NCBI GenBank assembly: GCA_964484395.1
Contig: CAZAFM010000001.1
Span: 1-47,529, forward strand
Direction: 5' to 3'
Length of the DNA: 47,529 nucleotides
Origin: CAZAFM01 sp964484395
GTDB taxonomy: Bacteria > Campylobacterota > Campylobacteria > Campylobacterales > CAZAFM01
Shown piece after piece: positions 36,783 through 43,260 of this stretch. A model generated the notes under the pieces. The model was not told the DNA's origin, ran no database searches, and saw nothing but the letters and a program-made list of their open reading frames with translations. Made by a program: the position numbers and the translations under genes. Positions within the stretch are counted from its first letter, which is position 1. Every line of letters begins with the position of its first letter.

Positions 36783-36995
36783 AGACCAGACCGAGTATTA
36801 ATTAAAGATGAATGGATTGAGTTTGTTATTGAGAATCCAGATGCAACAGAGATTCAAAGTGATGGACGGATTAGAAAATGGGCTAAGATTCAAGAGATGG
36901 ATAAATATCTTAGAGTTATTCTCTTAGAAGATGAAGAAACAGTACACAATGCATTCTTTGATAGAAGTTTTAAAAAGGATCAACATGAAGATTAA
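36783..36995 (+). CDS. DUF4258-like small protein, 5' end lost in gap
   Basis: The visible 70 codons read RPDRVLIKDEWIEFVIENPD, later DGRIRKWAKIQEMDKYLRVILLEDEETVHNAFFDRSFK. This resembles small DUF4258-type proteins found next to DUF2283 proteins. The frame is set by the stop at 36993-36995, which overlaps the DUF2283 start by 11 nt. The pairing suggests a toxin-antitoxin-like module, but activity is not established. The start codon lies in the N gap, and any ORF called across the gap is an artefact. Confidence 0.6.
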   Translation, partial: RPDRVLIKDEWIEFVIENPDATEIQSDGRIRKWAKIQEMDKYLRVILLEDEETVHNAFFDRSFKKDQHED

Positions 36996-37197
36996 ATATT
37001 TTTCAGATTCAGATACAGCCTTGATGGAGTTAAATGATAATCCAATAGAGTCTACACTCGAAGTTAGTGAAAACATCTATATTGATGTTGACAAGAATGG
37101 TAAAGTTGTCAATATCACAATAGAGCATGCAAAAGACAGCATGAGACTTCCAGAGTTTTCCTATCAAGAAATAGCCCAAATAGTCAAAACCGCATAA
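36985..37197 (+). CDS. DUF2283 family protein
   Basis: The 70-residue protein starts MKIKYFSDSDTALMELN and continues NIYIDVDKNGKVVNITIEHA, which fits the DUF2283 fold: two short beta hairpins and a helix. I chose the ATG at 36985 because the family begins MKIKYF; an earlier in-frame ATG lies within the preceding gene. It overlaps that gene by 11 nt, so they should be co-translated. The family has no proven biochemical role, though it recurs with small toxin-like partners. Confidence 0.8.
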   Translation: MKIKYFSDSDTALMELNDNPIESTLEVSENIYIDVDKNGKVVNITIEHAKDSMRLPEFSYQEIAQIVKTA

Positions 37198-37198
37198 A

Positions 37199-37252
37199 AT
37201 GCTAAGAAAACTAGTGGCGATTAAAGACGAACTGCTCTTTAGTTTATGGTGA
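37199..37252 (+). pseudogene. Possible remnant of a DUF4160-like gene
   Basis: A 17-codon frame reads LRKLVAIKDELLFSLW. It vaguely resembles the conserved end of DUF4160 (W-A-x-x-H-K-D-E-L...W), whose gene normally precedes a DUF2442 gene as here. The similarity is short and could be chance. Confidence 0.2.
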
Positions 37253-37267
37253 GATAGGAGGTGCAAA

Positions 37268-37516
37268 ATGTATCCAAGAGTAAAAGATGTAAAACCGCAA
37301 GATGACTATAAAATTTTACTTACATTTGACAATGATGAATTAAAAATTTTTGATATGAAGCCTTATATCAATAAAGGCTTTTTCAAACAACTTCAAGATA
37401 AAAGTTATTTTAAGACAGTAAAACCTTTTATGGATTCTATTCAATGGCAAAATGGACAAGATTTATGTCCAGATACACTGTATTTAGAAAGCCAACCTAT
37501 CCCTGCCCAAGTCTAG
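37268..37516 (+). CDS. DUF2442 family protein
   Basis: The 82-residue protein shows PRVKDVKPQDDYKILLTFDN, then KIFDMKPYINKGFFKQL and VKPFMDSIQWQNGQDLCPDTLY, the typical DUF2442 pattern. DUF2442 proteins usually accompany DUF4160 proteins in putative toxin-antitoxin pairs; here no intact DUF4160 is seen. A strong TAGGAGG ribosome-binding site lies just upstream. Confidence 0.85.
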   Translation: MYPRVKDVKPQDDYKILLTFDNDELKIFDMKPYINKGFFKQLQDKSYFKTVKPFMDSIQWQNGQDLCPDTLYLESQPIPAQV

Positions 37517-37586
37517 TAAAGCTGATAAATCAAGGATTAGAGATTTACCTTTCTATATTAATATTCACTTCATGGAACGCCATTGA

Positions 37587-37608
37587 GGGTCAGAGCTTTA
37601 CTTTTAAC
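37587..37608 (+). repeat. Dispersed repeat, copy B (short)
   Basis: GGGTCAGAGCTTTACTTTTA followed by AC matches the first 22 bases of copies A and C, then diverges. It lies in the 192-base gap between DUF2442 and brnT. Confidence 0.75.
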
Positions 37609-37673
37609 TAAATTACTTTTCGACTCAAATTTTATAGGTACAGCTTCTCGCAAATAATATACATAAAAAAGTA

Positions 37674-37702
37674 TTGCTATTTTATAAATATTTAACTACA
37701 AT
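37674..37702 (+). promoter_or_regulatory. brnT promoter, predicted leaderless
   Basis: TTGCTA (37674-37679) and TACAAT (37697-37702) are 17 bp apart. The expected transcription start is about 37709, which is the A of the brnT ATG. There is no Shine-Dalgarno sequence. Confidence 0.5.
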
Positions 37703-37708
37703 CATCCT

Positions 37709-37987
37709 ATGAATAAAGTAAACTTTGAATGGGATGAAGAAAAAAACAAATCCAATCAAGAAAAACATAGTGTTTCATTTGAAAAAGCACAATACGCTTT
37801 TTTAGATGAAGATAGAATTATTGCCGAAGATTTAGAGCACAGCCAAAATGAAAAAAGATATTTTTGTTTTGGTAAAGTTGATGAAGCAATTTTAACTGTA
37901 AGATTTGTTTATCGTAACAACAAAATCAGAATTTACGGTGCAGGATACAGGAGAAAGGGGAAAAAGATTTATGAAGAAAACAATTAA
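37709..37987 (+). CDS. brnT: BrnT-family toxin (DUF497)
   Basis: BrnT is a RelE-fold ribonuclease toxin of type II systems. The 92-residue protein has the signature opening FEWDEEKNKSNQEKHSVSF, then an EDLEHSQNEKRYFCFGKV segment and the closing RIYGAGYRRKGKKIYEEN. All blocks are intact. It overlaps brnA by 17 nt. Its ATG lacks a ribosome-binding site and begins where the promoter predicts transcription to start. BrnT precedes BrnA, the usual order for this family and the reverse of most type II pairs. Confidence 0.9.
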   Translation: MNKVNFEWDEEKNKSNQEKHSVSFEKAQYAFLDEDRIIAEDLEHSQNEKRYFCFGKVDEAILTVRFVYRNNKIRIYGAGYRRKGKKIYEENN

Positions 37988-38219
37988 ATACACAGATGAA
38001 CCAATTGGAGATATTAAAATTATTGAAGATTTTTTGCCATCTCCAAAAGATTTAGTTTTAAAAGATGAGAATGTAAAAGTTACAATTTCATTGACAAAAG
38101 AGAGTGTAGAATTTTTTAAGAGTGAAGCAAAAAAACACCATACTCAATATCAAAAAATGATAAGAAATCTATTGGATATATATGTAGCAAATCATAGTCA
38201 TGGGACTACAAAGCTATAA
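37971..38219 (+). CDS. brnA: BrnA-family antitoxin
   Basis: BrnA binds and inhibits BrnT and represses the operon. I chose the ATG at 37971, giving 82 residues (MKKTIKYTDEPIGDIKIIED) with a good purine-rich ribosome-binding region (GGAGAAAGGGG). The C-terminal half, KVTISLTKESVEFFKSEAKKHHTQYQKMIRNLLDIYV, is a ribbon-helix-helix-like DNA-binding segment. A longer frame exists upstream but runs inside brnT. Confidence 0.88.
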   Translation: MKKTIKYTDEPIGDIKIIEDFLPSPKDLVLKDENVKVTISLTKESVEFFKSEAKKHHTQYQKMIRNLLDIYVANHSHGTTKL

Positions 38220-38237
38220 CAAATCCTTGAATGAAGC

Positions 38238-38304
38238 GGGTCAGAGCTTCACTTTTAACCTATTTGTGCCCCTCCAAATCTAACACAGCCTAAAACTTGG
38301 TTTT
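38238..38304 (+). repeat. Dispersed repeat, copy C
   Basis: GGGTCAGAGCTTCACTTTTA continues through GTGCCCCTCCAAATC and GCCTAAAACTTGGTTTT, matching copy A over its whole length. It is followed by GTAGCCTGTCCCC, a sequence type often seen at the ends of IS200-like or REP elements. Confidence 0.8.
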
Positions 38305-38385
38305 CTTTATGAGCAGTAAAGTAGCCTGTCCCCTTTTTCTGTCCTTTTTCCACATTTTCCAAAAATAAATTTTTGTCGGTCGTCG

Positions 38386-38460
38386 CTGAATTGAGATTCA
38401 GTAGTATAATTTTAAACTTACTAGTAATTACTTGATATACTAAAAAGTATCCGATATAAT
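38386..38460 (+). promoter_or_regulatory. Promoter and operator-like repeats upstream of the HTH gene
   Basis: TTGATA (38432-38437) and TATAAT (38455-38460) are 17 bp apart. Inside the spacer, ATACT-AAAA-AGTAT (38437-38450) is a perfect inverted repeat. Upstream, CTGAAT-TGAG-ATTCAG (38386-38401) is another, immediately before a second TATAAT (38405-38410). Repression by a repeat inside a promoter spacer is a common autoregulatory design. Confidence 0.65.
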
Positions 38461-38490
38461 TCTCAAATAAATAATTAAAAAGACTTTAAA

Positions 38491-38856
38491 ATGCAAGAAT
38501 TACAAACTTACAAACCTAAAGTACCCCAAGAAGTTCTCGAAACAATACAAAATATAGCTGATGGTAATTTGGGAAATATTAAGATGAGCTACAATAACGG
38601 AAATTTTGAATTTCATGCAGACAGCTATGATGGACATGAAAAATTTATTATAAAAAAACAACATATTCCGGGTATCGCCTCTGAGTCTAAAATGTCAGTG
38701 CAAAAACAAAACTCTATAGAAGAGAGAAGAGAGAGGGTTTTGTATTTTCATAAAGAAGGTCTGAGTCAAACAAAAATCTCTGATTTAACAATGACATCAC
38801 AAAAAACTGTATCAAACGATATTAAGTTTTTAAGAGATCAGGGCAAAATAAAATAA
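38491..38856 (+). CDS. Helix-turn-helix protein, probable regulator of the YoeB-type module
   Basis: The 121-residue protein ends in a helix-turn-helix, RRERVLYFHKEGLSQTKISD then LTMTSQKTVSNDIKFLRDQG. The N-terminal half (EVLETIQNIADGNLGNIKMS, NNGNFEFHADSYDGHEKF) has no family I recognise. It starts 30 nt after a good promoter with an internal inverted repeat and ends 11 nt before the antitoxin gene, so the three genes probably form one transcript. The neighbouring antitoxin has no visible DNA-binding domain, so this protein may supply operator binding. That role is inferred. Confidence 0.7.
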   Translation: MQELQTYKPKVPQEVLETIQNIADGNLGNIKMSYNNGNFEFHADSYDGHEKFIIKKQHIPGIASESKMSVQKQNSIEERRERVLYFHKEGLSQTKISDLTMTSQKTVSNDIKFLRDQGKIK

Positions 38857-38867
38857 AGGACTAATCA

Positions 38868-39086
38868 ATGCAGACAGTAACTTTAAAAATAGAAGATAAT
38901 GTAAGTGATAAATTTTTATGGCTATTAAATCATTTTTCACAAAATGAAGTTGAGATTTTGGAAAAAACTGAGTATAAAAGTGATGATGAATACTTACGAA
39001 GTATAAAAGGAATGGAAGAAAGCATCATAGAAGCTTCAAGTGAGCCGATTGAAAAATATGTAACTGCTGATAAGTTAGATTGGTAA
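38868..39086 (+). CDS. Antitoxin of a YoeB/RelE-type module
   Basis: The 72-residue acidic protein begins MQTVTLKIEDNVSDKFLWLL and ends EPIEKYVTADKLDW, a pattern seen in small antitoxins next to YoeB-type toxins. I see no ribbon-helix-helix or other DNA-binding segment. It ends 1 nt before the toxin start. It looks intact although its toxin is interrupted. Confidence 0.75.
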   Translation: MQTVTLKIEDNVSDKFLWLLNHFSQNEVEILEKTEYKSDDEYLRSIKGMEESIIEASSEPIEKYVTADKLDW

Positions 39087-39087
39087 A

Positions 39088-39348
39088 ATGTATCAACTCT
39101 TATTTTCCCCTCAAGCAAAAAAAGATGCTAAAAAAATAGCATCAAGTGGATTAAAACCGAAAGTGCAGGAGTTATTAGACTTAATTGAAAAAGAACCTTT
39201 GGAGTATCCTCCAAAATATGAGTATCTTGAAGGCAATCTAAAAGGTAAAATTTCAAGAAGAATAAATAAGTAACATAGATTAGTTTATGAAATATTTGAA
39301 GAAGAAAAATTAATAAAAACTTATAGAATGTGGACGCACTATGAATAG
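39088..39348 (+). pseudogene. YoeB-family toxin broken by an in-frame TAA
   Basis: The frame reads MYQLLFSPQAKKDAKKIASS and onwards to KGKISRRINK, stops at TAA (39271-39273), then continues in the same frame as HRLVYEIFEEEKLIKTYRMWTHYE to TAG (39346-39348). Reading through gives 86 residues, the normal YoeB length. The stop falls in the family's SRRIN-x-x-HRLVYEV core, so the most likely cause is a single change to TAA, for example CAA (Gln) to TAA. The truncated product keeps the catalytic arginine region but loses the C-terminal histidine and tyrosine needed for RNase activity. A sequencing error cannot be excluded. Confidence 0.85.
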
Positions 39349-39510
39349 TAAAAATACTAACAAATCTTTGCACCGAAAAAAATTAATTTGTCGGCGAAGT
39401 CAACCGTTAGGCAATCTGAATCCAATAACAAAGGGGATTAGGGATTAGGTGATAGTGATTATGGGTAAAGAGTTAAAGATAGAACTAGTATAGAAATAGA
39501 TAATCAAAAT
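39349..39510. other. Intergenic region between two broken toxin genes
   Basis: No gene is supported. It contains GTCGGCGAAGTC-type sequence and a short GGGATTA-GGGATTA tandem near 39435, otherwise nothing clear. The convergent toxin genes end on either side of it. Confidence 0.6.
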
Positions 39511-39807
39511 TTACAGTCTTTGAGATGCGTCTTTATATACTTGCATCTCATCTCTTTTTCCAATAGCAATAACCTCTACAACTATTTGCGTATCTATTAC
39601 TTTATAAATAATTCTGATTTTCTTTTTGTCAACATACATCTTTCTGCAACCACTTTAGTCTAGCCCTGATTTATTGCCAAGTTTATCACCTAGCTCTGGT
39701 GATATAGATATTTTTTTAAACTGCTTAAAGACCAAGAGCTTCTCTCTTTGTGATAGCTTTGAGAGCTCCTCATCAGCTTCAACCTTTAAAACTATCTCAT
39801 AACTCAT
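39511..39807 (-). pseudogene. RelE-superfamily toxin broken by an in-frame TAA
   Basis: Reading leftwards from ATG (39807), the frame gives MSYEIVLKVEADEELSKLSQ, then LGDKLGNKSGLD, a TAA stop (39657-39655, codon 51), and then in the same frame SGCRKMYVDKKKIRIIYKVI followed by IVVEVIAIGKRDEMQVYKDA to TAA (39513-39511). Without the stop it would be a 98-residue RelE-type toxin. The family usually reads LxGCRKMYV at this point, so TTA (Leu) to TAA is the simplest event. The start overlaps the antitoxin gene by 11 nt, as in intact pairs. The product should be inactive because the RNA-binding and catalytic half is lost. Confidence 0.83.
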
Positions 39808-40087
39808 CTAGGTCTATTCCATGTTTAGATGCTGAATCTTTTAGAGTAACTGTTTTTGAGTTTTCCCTATCTTTTATTAGTTTGTACATCTCTATGTCTT
39901 CAAGCATCTCAGAGTCTGCTTTTAGCTTCTCGTACTCATCTATAGATAAAACCACAGCTATAAGCTTATTGTTTTTAGATATAGCAAACTTTTCTTTTGT
40001 ATGATTAGCTATATCTTGTAGCACTCGTGAAAAGCCTCTAGCCATATCGCTGGCTGATATTATCTCATCTCTTGTATAAGAAATCAT
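39797..40087 (-). CDS. Phd/YefM-family antitoxin
   Basis: The 96-residue protein begins with a Phd/YefM fold (DEIISASDMARGFSRVLQDI, then EKFAISKNNKLIAVVLSIDEYEKL) and ends with an acidic toxin-binding tail (SKHGIDLDEL). It overlaps the broken RelE-type toxin by 11 nt. It appears intact. The region upstream holds a -10 (ATTATA on the plus strand, 40120-40125) between two AAAATCTTA boxes (40108-40116 and 40142-40150), which could be the autoregulatory operator. Confidence 0.85.
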   Translation of the reverse strand: MISYTRDEIISASDMARGFSRVLQDIANHTKEKFAISKNNKLIAVVLSIDEYEKLKADSEMLEDIEMYKLIKDRENSKTVTLKDSASKHGIDLDEL

Positions 40088-40387
40088 TTTTACACCTTAT
40101 TTTACATAAAATCTTACATATTATATCACATATCTATATAGAAAATCTTATTATCACAAAATAAGAGTAAATAAAGATATATATACATAATTTTGTAACT
40201 CATAAAAAATAGAAAACCGCATCACTTATAATCTTATCAAGCTTGGGCGAAAAACTTTTCTTATATTTGTTATTCTTCAGGATTTTTTATCTCTTAATAT
40301 TGTATGTTAGAGCCTAGTCATGACTAAATCCAAAATATATTGCATCCTAGAAGTAGAGGAAATCTTAACTTAAATAAGAGAGAAATT
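40088..40387. promoter_or_regulatory. Divergent regulatory region between the Phd antitoxin and the RND efflux operon
   Basis: The left part holds the antitoxin promoter with two direct AAAATCTTA boxes 34 bp apart. For the efflux operon there is a TATAAT at 40227-40232 without a clear -35. A perfect 12-base palindrome, TAGTCATGACTA, lies at 40315-40326, about 60 bp before the ATG, and could be a repressor site. No regulator gene is adjacent. Confidence 0.45.
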
Positions 40388-42160
40388 ATGCCACGAGGAA
40401 TCTTTATATATATTTTATTGTTGTTATCAATGACAAGTGTGAGTGATGCAAAGGAATACACTTTAAAGCTTTTACTTGATAAAGATGCAGCAGATCTTAG
40501 AGAAGAAATTTTACAAGAATCTCAAGCAGTTTTTTTTAAAAACGATACCCTTTTTTTAGAGAGCACACTATGTAAGCAAAACTGTCCTCAAACGCTCAAG
40601 CAAGGCTTTGATGTTGCAGTCTTTAGTGCTTCAAAAAAGCAAAAAAGCAAAAAAACTTATATTATCAACTACGACAAAATACGCTCCTCTTATGATAAAA
40701 AACGAGTAGTAAAAGCCACTGCATTAGCCATCTATGAGTACCTTAAAGAAAAAAAAGTAAAAACTGTATTTATAAAAACAGCCCCAATGCTTTTTGAAAA
40801 AGAGCAGATAAGTACCACCTCAGGCAAAATCTTAGGATTTGAAGATTTAGCAATACTTATAAAGCAAAACAACCATGACTACCAGTACAACCAAAACAGT
40901 GTTAAACTTGAGAGCTTAAATGTAGAAAAGTCAAAAAGCCACTATAGACCTAAAGTCACTCTTTTTGCAAATCATAGAAAAATCGATGAAGATAGAGCAA
41001 GATACAGCCAAGGAAGACACCCAGAAGATCGAACCACTACAGGTATTAGCGTCAAACAGCTACTTTTCTCAAACAAAGCACATCAAAACATAAAAATATC
41101 AAAACTTCTATATGACTCAAAACAAGAAGGCACAGAAGCCTCAAATGATGAACTCTTGTATGAAGCGATGAGTTTGTATCTGGCTATCAGCAAAGCAAAA
41201 GAGCAAAAAGCTATCTTAGCAAGCAAAAAAACCTTCATAAAGAAAAACCTACATTTTGCAAAACAGAGAGTAGATATAAGTGTCAACAACAGAAGTGATA
41301 TATACCGTTGGCAAACAGAGCTTGCACAGATAAACACCCAGCTTTCCAATGCAAAGCAACAGCTAAAAGAGCTAAAGTACCAACTTTTTATGATGCTTGG
41401 AATACAGGAAGACTATGATTTTAAAAAGTATGATACCAACTCCTCTTTTTTTAAACTACTTTCAAATGACGCCATAGAGTATATACAAAAGCAAGAAGTA
41501 CAAGAACTGTTTTCTAAAATTGCCACAAAGCAGTATCCGGGATTGCAAAAGCTCAAAAAAGCTCTAAATGCAAAGCAAGAGCAAATCACAATGAACAAGA
41601 GAGAGTTTTATCTCCCTACACTGGCTTTTGAAGGAAGGTATAAAAAACATATAAGTGAAAAAGGGGCAGGCTCTGATGTTCCAGTGCAATGGAATGATGA
41701 AGAGTTTGAAGCGATGATAACACTTAGATTTGACCTGTTTGATTCTTCCTTGAAGGAGATAAGTCTTAAAAAAAGTATGCTAGAGCGACAAAACCTACAG
41801 CTATCATATAGTCGCCTAAAAGATGAGATTGATAAAAACCTAAGCACCAGCTACTATTTTTTAGAGCAAGCCTATCAAAATATCCAGTTTGCAAAAGCAG
41901 CATATAAGGCTTCACAAAAAAACCTAGACCTAACCCAAGATAGATACAGCCACGACAAAGCAAATATAATCTCTTTATTAGAAGTGCAAAACAACCTTAC
42001 AACTGCCAAAAGAAACCACACTATGGCAGTTACAGAGTATTTGCAAACCCTAGTTTCAATCTATTTTTTTATAGGCAAAATAGATGTCCTAACAGATCAA
42101 AAAACTAAAACAACTCTTGAAAACAAGATAAAAACACATCTCCACAAAGGAGTACAGTAG
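40388..42160 (+). CDS. TolC-family outer-membrane efflux protein
   Basis: This should be the outer-membrane channel of a tripartite efflux pump. From the ATG at 40388 it is 590 residues with a signal peptide (IFIYILLLLSMTSVSDAKE). An unusual N-terminal domain of about 150 residues precedes the TolC repeats; the second half is coiled, with motifs such as LYLAISKAKEQKAILASKKT and LDLTQDRYSHDKANIISLLE. The total is longer than the roughly 450 residues of common TolC. An upstream in-frame TTG has a worse context than the chosen ATG. The stop shares a base with the next GTG start (TAGTG). Confidence 0.88.
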   Translation: MPRGIFIYILLLLSMTSVSDAKEYTLKLLLDKDAADLREEILQESQAVFFKNDTLFLESTLCKQNCPQTLKQGFDVAVFSASKKQKSKKTYIINYDKIRSSYDKKRVVKATALAIYEYLKEKKVKTVFIKTAPMLFEKEQISTTSGKILGFEDLAILIKQNNHDYQYNQNSVKLESLNVEKSKSHYRPKVTLFANHRKIDEDRARYSQGRHPEDRTTTGISVKQLLFSNKAHQNIKISKLLYDSKQEGTEASNDELLYEAMSLYLAISKAKEQKAILASKKTFIKKNLHFAKQRVDISVNNRSDIYRWQTELAQINTQLSNAKQQLKELKYQLFMMLGIQEDYDFKKYDTNSSFFKLLSNDAIEYIQKQEVQELFSKIATKQYPGLQKLKKALNAKQEQITMNKREFYLPTLAFEGRYKKHISEKGAGSDVPVQWNDEEFEAMITLRFDLFDSSLKEISLKKSMLERQNLQLSYSRLKDEIDKNLSTSYYFLEQAYQNIQFAKAAYKASQKNLDLTQDRYSHDKANIISLLEVQNNLTTAKRNHTMAVTEYLQTLVSIYFFIGKIDVLTDQKTKTTLENKIKTHLHKGVQ

Positions 42161-43251
42161 TGAAGCAGATACTTTTTTTAACCCTTCTTGCAGTTTTATT
42201 TACAGCCTGCCAAGACCAAAACTCAAAAGAGACAAACCAGCAGTACAAAAGTGTTTTTGCAACAAAAGCTCTACCGCAAAACAGAGAGCAAAAAAGAGTT
42301 ATTAGCACAACAGCAACTTCAGATATGCAAGCAAGACTTAGTTTTAAAGTCAAAGGAAGTGTTGTTTACCTAAAGGCTGAGGTAGGAGATTTTATAAAAA
42401 AAGACCAACTCATAGCAAAACTTGATGCAGAACCATATAAAACAAAAAAACAGCAACTACAATATGCCCTAAAAGAGGCAGAAGCAAAGCTCTACAACGC
42501 CCAAAACAGCTACAAAAGAGTAAAAAAGCTCTATGTTAATGACCATGCTAGTGGTAGTGATTTTGATAGTGCAAAGGCAGCCTTCCAGAGTGCAGAAGCA
42601 AAAGTAGAAAATATAAAAAAACAGCTTGAGTATGCCAACTTGCATCTTTCCTACACCAAGCTACACGCACCACATGATGGATATATTTCTAGAAAATTTG
42701 TCGAAGAAGATGAAAATGTAGATGCAGGTACACCCATAGTTTTTTTAAGTCAGACACTAATAGATGAAGTGCAGGTACAAATCCCTCAAAACCTCATAAA
42801 CAGAATTAAGCCTAACCAGAAAGCAGAAGTATTTTTTGATGATTTAGCAAAAAACAGCTTTGATGCAAAGGTGCAAAATATTTCAAAATTTGCTGATGCA
42901 GAGTCTAAAACATATATGGTTACATTAAAACTTACAAATCCACCTAAAAGCTTAAAAGCCGGTATGTCAGGGAAAGTACATTTTGATTTTGCAAAAAAAA
43001 GAGAAATTTTTTATCTCCCTGCAAGGAGTGTATTAAAAGACAAAAAAGGACATTTTGTCTATCTACTTGAGCCTAAGAAGAAGCACTATGTTGTAAAAAA
43101 GCAGTATGTAGAAGTTGGAAAGCTTAGTTCAAAAGGATTTGAGATTGTAAGTGGACTGCCAAAAGATGCATTGGTGGTAAAAGCAGGAATGAGCGAAGTT
43201 TTTGAGGATATGAAAGTTCAAATAGTAAATACAGATGAGCTGGGTTTGTAG
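42160..43251 (+). CDS. RND efflux periplasmic adaptor (HlyD/AcrA family), lipoprotein
   Basis: The adaptor bridges the inner-membrane pump and the outer-membrane channel. It starts at GTG, with AAAGGAG 8 nt upstream. The N-terminus MKQILFLTLLAVLFTAC is a lipoprotein signal with Cys17 as the lipidation site. A lipoyl/barrel-sandwich half (VKGSVVYLKAEVGDFIKKDQ) is followed by a long coiled-coil hairpin, the partner half LHAPHDGYISRKFVEEDENV, a beta-barrel and the membrane-proximal domain. It has 363 residues, normal for the family. Confidence 0.93.
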   Translation: MKQILFLTLLAVLFTACQDQNSKETNQQYKSVFATKALPQNREQKRVISTTATSDMQARLSFKVKGSVVYLKAEVGDFIKKDQLIAKLDAEPYKTKKQQLQYALKEAEAKLYNAQNSYKRVKKLYVNDHASGSDFDSAKAAFQSAEAKVENIKKQLEYANLHLSYTKLHAPHDGYISRKFVEEDENVDAGTPIVFLSQTLIDEVQVQIPQNLINRIKPNQKAEVFFDDLAKNSFDAKVQNISKFADAESKTYMVTLKLTNPPKSLKAGMSGKVHFDFAKKREIFYLPARSVLKDKKGHFVYLLEPKKKHYVVKKQYVEVGKLSSKGFEIVSGLPKDALVVKAGMSEVFEDMKVQIVNTDELGL

Positions 43252-43260
43252 GTGTTTTGA

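Noticed and set aside
36588..36995. A 135-codon ORF spanning the N run
   Set aside because: The N bases translate as X and the true gap length is unknown, so the join is artificial. Only the part after 36783 is supported.
39430..39450. Short GGGATTA tandem as a possible repeat array or CRISPR
   Set aside because: Only two units, with no spacers; no CRISPR-like periodicity is visible anywhere in the window.
40340..40387. TTG start for the TolC-like protein
   Set aside because: It puts a charged stretch before the signal peptide. The ATG at 40388 begins the signal peptide directly.
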